A DNA stretch of 8,948 bases from an uncultured Opitutia bacterium (GTDB taxonomy: Bacteria; Verrucomicrobiota; Verrucomicrobiia; Opitutales; UBA953), in contig CAIYAN010000153.1 of assembly GCA_903924185.1 (NCBI GenBank), positions 1 to 8,948 of the forward strand, written 5' to 3'. How positions within the stretch are numbered: position 1 is the first letter of the stretch; every line of letters starts with the position of its first letter. The notes beneath the pieces were generated by a model, which had not been told where the DNA came from, searched no databases, and saw nothing but the letters and a program-made list of their open reading frames with translations. This document shows positions 1 through 5,227 of this stretch, piece after piece. The position numbers were made by a program, and so were the translations under genes.

Positions 1-195
1 GAGCGCGTGAAGCAATTCCTTACCCGTAACGGCGGTTTCACCCGCATCTATAAGATCGGTAACCGTAAAGGTGACGCTGCGGAAACGGCGCTCATCGAGC
101 TCGTGGGCAAGGACGACAAGACTCCGGCCATGACGCCTAAGGCCAAGACGGCTCGTAAGCCCAAGGCTAAGAAGGAAGCGGCCGCACAGGCCTAA
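1..195 (+). CDS. rplQ: 50S ribosomal protein L17, C-terminal part (5' end outside window)
   Basis: This is the 3' end of the gene for large-subunit ribosomal protein L17. The reading frame is open from base 1 and ends at TAA 193-195. The visible 64 residues contain the conserved L17 end, NGGFTRIYKIGNRKGDAAETA followed by LIELV, which corresponds to the 'NGGYTRI.K...R.GDAA.MA.IELV' signature of the family. After it comes a Lys/Ala/Pro-rich basic tail (about 30 residues, TPKAKTARKPKAKK...) that the shortest L17 proteins lack; such basic tails are common in ribosomal proteins and probably contact rRNA. The gene normally closes the alpha operon (rpsM-rpsK-rpsD-rpoA-rplQ), so the part to the left is probably rpoA. 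That is expectation, not seen here. A GTG at position 7 is in frame but is an internal valine, not the start. A strong terminator follows 25 nt after the stop. Confidence 0.95.
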   Translation, partial: ERVKQFLTRNGGFTRIYKIGNRKGDAAETALIELVGKDDKTPAMTPKAKTARKPKAKKEAAAQA

Positions 196-219
196 CCTTT
201 CTGGCGTAGGCGCCTATCC

Positions 220-260
220 GAGACGCGTTCGCCTTCACTGGCGGCGCGTCTCGCCTTTTT
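220..260 (+). terminator. Intrinsic terminator after rplQ
   Basis: The 8-nt arms GAGACGCG (220-227) and CGCGTCTC (245-252) pair perfectly. Inside them CGCC (230-233) can pair with GGCG (240-243), leaving a 6-nt loop. The stem is followed by GCC and then five T's (256-260). This is a textbook rho-independent terminator closing the rplQ transcript. It also implies that the next gene, starting only 20 nt beyond the T tract, needs its own promoter or readthrough. Folding energy was not computed. Confidence 0.85.
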
Positions 261-280
261 AACCCCTCCCACTCCCTGCC

Positions 281-517
281 ATGCTTCAGCCCGTCGATCT
301 CAGTGTCTTCCTGGCCTTTGTCGCTGGGCTTGTCGTGCTGGGGCTGTTTGGCCTTCAGGCGTGGTATGATCGCCGGGACGCGCTCTTGTTTGATCATCGC
401 CGCTTGAATTCGGCCTTCTGCTGCACCCGCTGTTCCCTCACCTTTGTTCGGCCCCGTCGCCGCGAAGAGGCTAGCTGTCCCCACTGCGGCTGGAACAATG
501 TTCGCCTCAAGTTCTGA
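281..517 (+). CDS. Small membrane-anchored zinc-ribbon protein, function unknown
   Basis: I do not recognise this 78-residue protein as a named family. Residues about 7-28 (LSVFLAFVAGLVVLGLFGLQ) form one hydrophobic segment, probably a signal anchor or single membrane helix. It is followed by a charged stretch (WYDRRDALLFDHRR) that would sit in the cytoplasm. The C-terminal part holds two CxxC pairs, C48-x-x-C51 and C66-x-x-C69 (CPHCGWNN), with an extra C47; this is the layout of a small zinc ribbon. The knuckle is rich in arginine (RPRRRE), so nucleic acid or ribosome contact is possible, but this is inference. It lies between the rplQ terminator and guaA, 20 nt from the guaA start and on the same strand, so the two are probably co-transcribed. 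No Shine-Dalgarno is visible; the leader is C-rich. The predicted topology and paired cysteines support a real gene. Confidence 0.75.
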   Translation: MLQPVDLSVFLAFVAGLVVLGLFGLQAWYDRRDALLFDHRRLNSAFCCTRCSLTFVRPRRREEASCPHCGWNNVRLKF

Positions 518-537
518 ACCCCTTTAACTCCCCCTCT

Positions 538-2094
538 ATGGCTCCCCAGTCCATCGCAATTCTCGATTTTGGCTCGCAGTTGACCAAGGTCATCGCGCGC
601 CGCATCCGCGAGTGCAACGTCCACTCCCGTATTTATCCCTTCGGCGTCACCCCCGAAACCCTGCGCGCCGATGGTGTCGTCGGCGTCATCCTCTCCGGTG
701 GCCCGGATAGCGTGAAGGCGAAGGGCTCGCCCCATCCGCACCCTGGTATCTTCGAAATGGGCCTGCCGGTCTTGGGTATCTGCTACGGTGTCCAGTTGAT
801 GGGCCAGATGCTTGGGGGCAACGTCGCCAGTAGCTCGCACCGCGAATACGGCCATGGCACTCTATCTTTCCGTAAGGGTTCGCAGTTGCTGCAAGGACTT
901 AAGTCTCCGCTCCGCATCTGGAATTCGCACGGCGACAAGATCACGCATCTCCCTCGGGGCTTCAAGGCCGTGGCTTCCACTGAGAATTCCGAGTGCGCAG
1001 TGATTGAAGACCCGAAGCGTCGTTTCTACGGAATCCAGTTCCATCCGGAAGTGGCCCACTCCGAGCGCGGCATCGACATCCTCCGCAACTTCTTATTCCG
1101 CATCTGCGCCGCCAAGCCGACCTGGAAGATGGACGACTACGTCGAAACGGCCGTTCGCGAAATCCGCGAGAAGGTGGGCAAGGCCCAGGTTATCCTCGGC
1201 CTCTCCGGCGGCGTCGATTCCTCTGTGGCCGCGGCCCTGATTCAGCGCGCCATTGGCAAGCAACTGACCTGCGTCTTCGTCGACAACGGCCTGCTCCGTC
1301 TCAACGAACGCGCCCAAGTCGAGCAGATGTTCCGCGGTAAGTTCAAGGTCGACCTTCGCGTCGTCGACGCTTCGGAGGCCTTCCTCCGTAAGCTCAAGGG
1401 CGTCACCGACCCCGAGCGCAAACGCAAGATCATCGGCCACGAGTTCATCAAGGTCTTCGAGCGCTCCATCAAGGAGGTCCAAGGCAAGAAGAAGGGGAAG
1501 GTTGAGTTCCTCGCTCAAGGTACGCTCTACCCAGACGTCATTGAATCGCTTTCGCCTAACGGGGGCCCTGCGGCCACCATCAAGAGCCACCATAATGTAG
1601 GCGGCCTACCCAAGCATATGAAATTGAAGCTGCTCGAGCCTTTGCGCGAGCTCTTCAAGGATGAGGTCCGTGCCCTCGGCGAAGCCCTCGGCCTACCGCA
1701 TGACATGGTCTGGCGCCATCCGTTCCCGGGCCCTGGCTTGGCTGTCCGTGTCTGTGGTGACATTACCAAGGAGCGACTCGAAGTGCTCCGGAAGGCCGAC
1801 GATATCTTTATCAGTGAGCTGCGTTCCTCGGGCCAATACGCCAAGGTCTGGCAAGCGTTCGCCGTCTTCCTCCCGGTCCGCAGCGTCGGTGTCATGGGCG
1901 ATGGTCGCACCTACGACAATGTTTGTGCCCTACGCGCAGTGACTTCTTCCGATGCCATGACGGCCGATTGGGCCCGTTTGCCCTATGATGTCCTCCAGCG
2001 TGCCTCGACGCGTATCATTAACGAAGTGAAGGGCATCAATCGCGTGGTCTACGACGTCTCTTCTAAGCCGCCGGCGACTATCGAGTGGGAGTAG
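538..2094 (+). CDS. guaA: GMP synthase (glutamine-hydrolysing)
   Basis: GuaA makes GMP from XMP, ATP and glutamine, the last step of guanine nucleotide synthesis, in the cytosol. At 518 residues it is close to the usual ~525. The N-terminal class I glutamine amidotransferase domain (about 5-190) shows the oxyanion region LSGGPDS (52-58), the nucleophile Cys82 in GICYGVQ, and the His169/Glu171 pair in FHPEV. The ATP-pyrophosphatase domain carries the P-loop SGGVDSS (223-229). The C-terminal dimerisation domain has HPFPGPGLAVR (394-404) and ends in KPPATIEWE, the family's conserved finish, so the gene is complete and intact. ATG 538 fits the usual N terminus (IAILDFGSQ). The leader between the upstream stop and this ATG is C-rich with no Shine-Dalgarno. 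It is probably co-transcribed with the small zinc-ribbon gene just upstream; no guanine riboswitch (xpt-type) is visible in the short leader. Confidence 0.98.
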   Translation: MAPQSIAILDFGSQLTKVIARRIRECNVHSRIYPFGVTPETLRADGVVGVILSGGPDSVKAKGSPHPHPGIFEMGLPVLGICYGVQLMGQMLGGNVASSSHREYGHGTLSFRKGSQLLQGLKSPLRIWNSHGDKITHLPRGFKAVASTENSECAVIEDPKRRFYGIQFHPEVAHSERGIDILRNFLFRICAAKPTWKMDDYVETAVREIREKVGKAQVILGLSGGVDSSVAAALIQRAIGKQLTCVFVDNGLLRLNERAQVEQMFRGKFKVDLRVVDASEAFLRKLKGVTDPERKRKIIGHEFIKVFERSIKEVQGKKKGKVEFLAQGTLYPDVIESLSPNGGPAATIKSHHNVGGLPKHMKLKLLEPLRELFKDEVRALGEALGLPHDMVWRHPFPGPGLAVRVCGDITKERLEVLRKADDIFISELRSSGQYAKVWQAFAVFLPVRSVGVMGDGRTYDNVCALRAVTSSDAMTADWARLPYDVLQRASTRIINEVKGINRVVYDVSSKPPATIEWE

Positions 2095-2115
2095 AAAGAG
2101 GGTAGGCCCCCTTTT
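2095..2115 (+). terminator. Possible weak terminator after guaA
   Basis: Directly after the guaA stop, AAAGAGGG (2095-2102) can pair with CCCCCTTT (2107-2114) across a TAGG loop, with one A-C mismatch. The run ends in TTTT (2112-2115), most of which is taken up by the stem. It resembles a short bidirectional-type terminator but is weak, and the U tract is not free. The remaining stretch to 2309 holds only small inverted repeats (for example ACGAT 2170-2174 with ATCGT 2181-2185). I see no gene, tRNA or clear second terminator there. Confidence 0.35.
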
Positions 2116-2309
2116 CGGGTGCATTAGCAAGTGGTTTTCGGCGCGCCTTGAGTTTCGTTGAGGCCTGCGACGATTATCCTATCGTAAACCTCCTCCTGCC
2201 GGATGGCACCCGGTAATCTCTTGCCGCTTTAGAAAGGAGAATGTCCGGCCTTAGGCTGAAATTATCACCCTGTCGCGTCGTCTAAGTTACACCGACTAAC
2301 GCTCAGCGA

Positions 2310-2924
2310 TTACGGTTTAAAGTAAATGCACGTGTCCGTCACACCATTAGACGTCCAAATCTGACGCCATCCCTGCGTGTTAGCTAGGAAGGTATTCCAC
2401 AGGTCATTGGCACCACCCTCGTTTTTACGGCGCGTGTTCGGGCTTTTAGAATTATCGTTCGGGAGATACAAATTGACGTTATCTATCACGAGAATCGCTC
2501 CGGGCTTTAGCTTGGGCAGGATTCCCAGAGCACACTTATCCCGGGCGATGCCATCTACTAAACAGAAATCTATCGATTCGTTGGAGAAGCTTTCAGTCTG
2601 TTTGGCATAGTCGACTTCATCCTCGAGTAACCGGTAATCCACTTTTTCGGCCAAATCGTTCGATCGCAGGAGCGACTTTACTTTCCCATACCAAATCTGG
2701 TTATCCTCAACTGAAGTCAGGTGCTGTAAGTGCTTGGCGAACCAGACGGTGCTCCTTCCAGAGCCAAACTCTACGCCCACATCGCTGGGCTTGAGAAGCT
2801 GGGTGAGCAGCTCAACCGACTTAGCGGTCAACCAGGGATTCGCTGGGTAGATTTTTTCATGTAGAATCATGCCGAGTCGATCAAAGACATAGCGCGGGGA
2901 GATGTGCGAAAAAGAACGGGGCAT
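2310..2924 (-). CDS. Class I SAM-dependent methyltransferase, substrate unknown
   Basis: This 204-residue protein has a Rossmann-type methyltransferase core. Motif I is VEFGSGRST (51-59), the glycine-rich loop that binds S-adenosylmethionine. SVEDN (71-75) supplies the acidic residue expected to hold the ribose. IDFCLVDG (118-125) and AILVIDN (143-149) are strands 4 and 5. The layout resembles the Methyltransf_24 group of small O-methyltransferase-like proteins, many of which lie near surface polysaccharide genes, but no such neighbour is present, so the substrate is open. No signal peptide or membrane segment is seen; it should be cytosolic. It is the only minus-strand gene in the window. 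Its GC (about 47-50% in the lines I counted) is clearly below its neighbours (about 60% or more), which suggests recent horizontal gain. Start ATG at 2924 lacks a Shine-Dalgarno. The frame is intact to TAA. Confidence 0.85.
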   Translation of the reverse strand: MPRSFSHISPRYVFDRLGMILHEKIYPANPWLTAKSVELLTQLLKPSDVGVEFGSGRSTVWFAKHLQHLTSVEDNQIWYGKVKSLLRSNDLAEKVDYRLLEDEVDYAKQTESFSNESIDFCLVDGIARDKCALGILPKLKPGAILVIDNVNLYLPNDNSKSPNTRRKNEGGANDLWNTFLANTQGWRQIWTSNGVTDTCIYFKP

Positions 2925-2946
2925 GGTGTTGGTCGGGTGGGGCGCG

Positions 2947-2973
2947 AAGTAAGCGTAAGCTTACGCATTACTT
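2947..2973. repeat. 27-nt near-palindrome, possible operator or hairpin
   Basis: AAGTAAGCGTAAG (2947-2959) is the reverse complement of CTTACGCATTACTT (2960-2973) apart from one unpaired A. The centre, GCGTAAGCTTACGC, is a perfect 14-nt palindrome. It overlaps the -10 region and likely start of the candidate methyltransferase promoter, where an operator for a dimeric repressor would sit. A second inverted match, TTACTTAT (2969-2976) with ATAAGTAA (2997-3004), brackets the -10/-35 spacer, so the AAGTAA box occurs three times. With no intervening loop it is more likely a protein site (or a cruciform) than an RNA terminator. Confidence 0.6.
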
Positions 2974-2999
2974 ATACAGCGAATTTCATCTTTTGAATA
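2968..2999 (-). promoter_or_regulatory. Candidate sigma70-type promoter for the methyltransferase gene
   Basis: Read on the minus strand, TATAAG (plus 2971-2976) matches five of six bases of the -10 consensus. A weak -35, TATTCA (plus 2994-2999), lies 17 nt upstream. Transcription would start roughly at 2960-2965, inside the near-palindrome at 2947-2973, about 40 nt before the ATG. The -10 is good and the -35 is poor, so this is a candidate only. Confidence 0.4.
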
Positions 3000-3016
3000 A
3001 GTAAGACCGGTCCATT

Positions 3017-3045
3017 TTGGTGCAAAACCCTGAAAATACAATAAT
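3017..3045 (+). promoter_or_regulatory. Candidate promoter for the dnaX operon
   Basis: AATAAT (3040-3045) is a near-consensus -10, and TTGGTG (3017-3022) is a partial -35, 17 nt apart. TACAAT (3037-3042) is an alternative -10 in the same AT-rich patch. If used, the dnaX transcript would have an untranslated leader of about 165 nt that begins with a G-rich block (3051-3061). It is divergent from the methyltransferase promoter. Supported only by sequence resemblance. Confidence 0.3.
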
Positions 3046-3215
3046 AGGTTGGGGGGGTGGGTTCCCTAGCCACGAACGCGTGTTTGAGCCCAGTGGTTTG
3101 GCTTTGCTGCCACACTTACCAGCGCTGAAATACCAATCAGTGTTAGTATCGAATGGGAATAGGCTGAGGTTTGCCCCGTTGACACCTTCGCCGCGCCCCC
3201 TTTCCTTGCAGGCTC
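3046..3215 (+). other. Untranslated stretch upstream of dnaX
   Basis: No believable coding frame covers this region. It begins with a G7-T-G3 block (3051-3061), followed by ordinary mixed sequence and then a C/T-rich stretch (about 3186-3208) just before the GTG start. I looked for the SRP RNA (ffs), which neighbours dnaX in some bacteria, but its conserved GGTCAGG...GGAAG...AGCAGCC core is absent. No riboswitch consensus was recognised. Confidence 0.4.
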
Positions 3216-4766
3216 GTGGCTGAACCCGCTTTCCAGGTCATCGCGCGCCGCTGGCGCCCCCGCCGCTTCGACGAACTCGTCGGGCAGGAGCACATCGTGC
3301 GGACCCTCCGGAACGCCCTGACGAGCAAGCAGCTGGCCCACGCCTACTTGTTTGTGGGTCCGCGTGGCACCGGGAAGACGACTACGGCCCGCGTGCTGGC
3401 TAAGGCTTTGAATTGTTCTGGTGGCCCGAAGGCCGACTTTTCCTTGGATGACCCGGTCTGCCTAGCAATCGAAGCTGGCAGCTGCCTTGATGTCATCGAA
3501 ATCGACGCGGCTTCTAACCGTAAGCTCGAGGACGCCCAGAAGATCCGCGAGGAGTGCCAGTTCGCTCCCTCTAACTGTCCCTACAAGGTCTTCATCATCG
3601 ACGAAGTCCACCAGCTGACGAAGGAGGCCTTCAATGCTTTGCTCAAGACGCTCGAAGAGCCGCCACCCTGGGTGAAGTTCATCCTGGCGACGACCGAGGC
3701 CGATAAGGTCCTTCCGACCATCACTTCGCGTTGCCAGCGGCTCGAATTTCACCCGATTTCCGAGGAGGTCATCGCCGCCCAGTTGACGCGTATCGTCAAG
3801 GCCGACGGCGTCACGGCCGATCAGCATGCGCTCACCGCCATCGCCCGTCTAGCTAATGGCGGGATGCGCGACTCGCAGTCTATCCTCGACCAAGTCATTT
3901 CGTTCGCCGGTAAGAAGGTCACCGAAGACGATGTGCTTTCGATTTACGGCCTAGCTTCTGCCCAGCAGGTCCAAGACCTCGGGAAGGCTATCGCTACCGG
4001 CGACGGTAAGGCGGTTTTGGCTTTGTGCGATGCCTTCCATGCCGAAGGCCGCGACTTACTCCGCGTGCTAGCCGACCTACAAGGTCGTGTCCGACAGACG
4101 GTCTTGGACTCGGTGAAGTCGGGTGGCACGAGCGCCTTGTTGGGCGGTAGTTTGGCGACCGAGCAGTTGGTGCGTCTTTTGGAATGCCTGCAGGCGGGCG
4201 AGCAGGGGATTCGCCAAGGGCTCTCTCCTCGTGCGAATTTTGAGGTGACGTTGTTGAAGGCCATCGAGCAAAGTAGGTCGCGATCTATAGATAGCCTCAT
4301 CAAAGATATCGCCGCTGCCGCAGCCGGTCTCCCTCGGGAGCCCGGCCAAAAAAAAATAAACCCATCGCCGGCGACACCAGCGCCAGAGGTCGTGGCTCCA
4401 CGAGTAGCTGAGTCTCTGCCCGGCCCAGTGGTCGAGCCGGCTGTTTTGGTCGCGAAGCCCGTGGCCCTATCCGCGGCCGCTTCACGCGTAGACGAGGCCG
4501 AAGAGTTGCCGATACCGCAACTATCCGAGGAAGAAGCTATCATCGCTGAAAACCGCGAAGCGGAATCCTTCAACTTTGTCTTAAAGGCTTTACCTGCGGT
4601 CACCGTTGCGGAGGTCGGCAAGGCGTCCTTCCCCGGTGAAGAGGATTTTGACAATGCCGTGGCTTCACTACCGCCGGGGCTCGCCGAGAAGCTACGCATC
4701 ACCTTGGGCGCTGAGTTCACGGCCTTGCGCCCCATTGCCGCCGGCAAGCTCCGCAGGCCGCTCTAA
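3216..4766 (+). CDS. dnaX: DNA polymerase III subunit tau/gamma (clamp-loader ATPase)
   Basis: DnaX is the motor subunit of the clamp loader, which places the beta sliding clamp on DNA; the tau form also ties polymerase cores together. The AAA+ core shows Walker A GPRGTGKTT (48-56), Walker B FIIDEVH (126-132), sensor 1 LATTEADK (157-164), the SRC arginine-finger motif (171-173) and sensor 2 GGMRDS (215-220). The clamp-loader collar (domain III) runs to about 372. A Pro/Ala/Val-rich linker (about 380-430) and an acidic-to-basic tail follow, giving 516 residues, shorter than E. coli tau (643). GTG 3216 is the only workable start, since an in-frame stop lies at 3180. A nine-A run at codons 378-381 probably yields a short gamma-like form. 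The zinc module has lost two cysteines (Ser76 and Asp79 replace them). The gene leads an operon; the next start is 2 nt after its stop. Confidence 0.97.
   Translation: MAEPAFQVIARRWRPRRFDELVGQEHIVRTLRNALTSKQLAHAYLFVGPRGTGKTTTARVLAKALNCSGGPKADFSLDDPVCLAIEAGSCLDVIEIDAASNRKLEDAQKIREECQFAPSNCPYKVFIIDEVHQLTKEAFNALLKTLEEPPPWVKFILATTEADKVLPTITSRCQRLEFHPISEEVIAAQLTRIVKADGVTADQHALTAIARLANGGMRDSQSILDQVISFAGKKVTEDDVLSIYGLASAQQVQDLGKAIATGDGKAVLALCDAFHAEGRDLLRVLADLQGRVRQTVLDSVKSGGTSALLGGSLATEQLVRLLECLQAGEQGIRQGLSPRANFEVTLLKAIEQSRSRSIDSLIKDIAAAAAGLPREPGQKKINPSPATPAPEVVAPRVAESLPGPVVEPAVLVAKPVALSAAASRVDEAEELPIPQLSEEEAIIAENREAESFNFVLKALPAVTVAEVGKASFPGEEDFDNAVASLPPGLAEKLRITLGAEFTALRPIAAGKLRRPL
4326..4359 (+). 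promoter_or_regulatory. Probable dnaX slippage/frameshift site (A9 run with upstream hairpin)
   Basis: Codons CAA AAA AAA ATA (Q378-I381) contain nine consecutive A's (4348-4356). Just upstream CTCCC (4329-4333) and GGGAG (4336-4340) form the core of a hairpin extendable by GG/CC (4326-4327 with 4342-4343). GGGAG is also a Shine-Dalgarno-like element 7 nt before the run. Losing one A (or a +1 shift) puts TAA at 4357-4359 in frame, giving 380 aa. A -1 shift or one extra A adds 18 residues and stops at TGA 4409-4411, giving 398 aa. E. coli dnaX (A AAA AAG) and Thermus thermophilus dnaX (A9, transcriptional slippage) are known precedents. Lysines elsewhere in this gene are almost all AAG, so AAA AAA here looks selected. 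Confidence 0.75.
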
Positions 4767-4768
4767 AC

Positions 4769-5227
4769 GTGGCCAAGGTTTTCGAGGTCGGCCTAATTTC
4801 TGACACGCACGGCAAGATGCGCCCCGAGGCCTTACTCGCGCTCGAAGGCTGCGAGGTTATTTTTCATGCGGGTGATGTGTGCGGAGAAGCCGTCCTGGAG
4901 GATTTAGCGACCGTGGCGCCCTGTTACGCCGTGGCTGGTAATTGCGACGCGGACCCCGAACTACCCCTGGTCATTCAACAGGAAGTGGGCGGTGTCCGTT
5001 TGCTCATCCACCACGGCCACTTGCCAATGGATGTAGCCCGTTTCCGTCCCGATGTCGTTGTGACCGGCCATACACACGTCCCCAAGATTGAGCAGGTCGG
5101 CTCCGTGCTTTATGTGAACCCGGGCAGCGCGGGTCCGCGTCGATTCAACCTTCCGGTGACGGTCGCGCGGCTCACAATCAGTGATGGCCGCCCAGCCGCC
5201 CGCCTCATCGAACTTCCGGTCGCATGA
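4769..5227 (+). CDS. YfcE/MJ0936-family metallophosphoesterase
   Basis: This 152-residue protein is a compact calcineurin-like phosphoesterase of the YfcE/MJ0936 type, a two-metal hydrolase of phosphodiesters; the natural substrate of the family is poorly known. The metal ligands are all visible: D12 and H14 in SDTHG, D36 in HAGDV, N58 in GNCD, H82 or H84 in IHHGH, and H101/H103 in GHTH. The conserved VNPGSAGPRR (116-125) follows, and the length is normal for the family. No signal peptide, so cytosolic. GTG 4769 is chosen because it lies 2 nt after the dnaX stop and starts 8 residues before the first metal motif. Its own TGA overlaps the helicase ATG (ATGA, 5224-5227), so translation of the three genes is probably coupled. 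The pairing with dnaX and hrpB does not by itself identify a substrate; a role in nucleotide or RNA end processing is only a guess. Confidence 0.92.
   Translation: MAKVFEVGLISDTHGKMRPEALLALEGCEVIFHAGDVCGEAVLEDLATVAPCYAVAGNCDADPELPLVIQQEVGGVRLLIHHGHLPMDVARFRPDVVVTGHTHVPKIEQVGSVLYVNPGSAGPRRFNLPVTVARLTISDGRPAARLIELPVA

Noticed and set aside
1093..1593. Minus-strand open frame of 166 codons inside guaA
   Set aside because: Shadow of guaA; composition follows the complement of its codons and no domain is recognisable.
2116..2309. tRNA or small structured RNA between guaA and the methyltransferase
   Set aside because: No acceptor stem, T-loop GTTCGANNC-like block or riboswitch consensus could be found; only short isolated inverted repeats such as 2170-2185.
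3046..3215. SRP RNA (ffs) upstream of dnaX
   Set aside because: The conserved GGTCAGG/GGAAG/AGCAGCC core is absent on both strands, so the usual neighbour is not here.
3017..3223. Open frame of 68 codons before dnaX
   Set aside because: It would start with TTG, overlaps the dnaX start, has no recognisable motif or leader, and runs through the G-rich block and the non-coding C/T stretch.
4390..4403. Downstream hairpin (TCGTG/CACGA) as a frameshift stimulator in dnaX
   Set aside because: It is only 5 bp and starts 34 nt beyond the A run, much farther than the usual spacing of stimulatory structures.
3944..4747. Long minus-strand open frame (267 codons) opposite dnaX
   Set aside because: It is the antisense shadow of a GC-rich gene. 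Its translation is Ser/Arg/Pro/Ala-rich with no motif, and dnaX on the other strand is certain.
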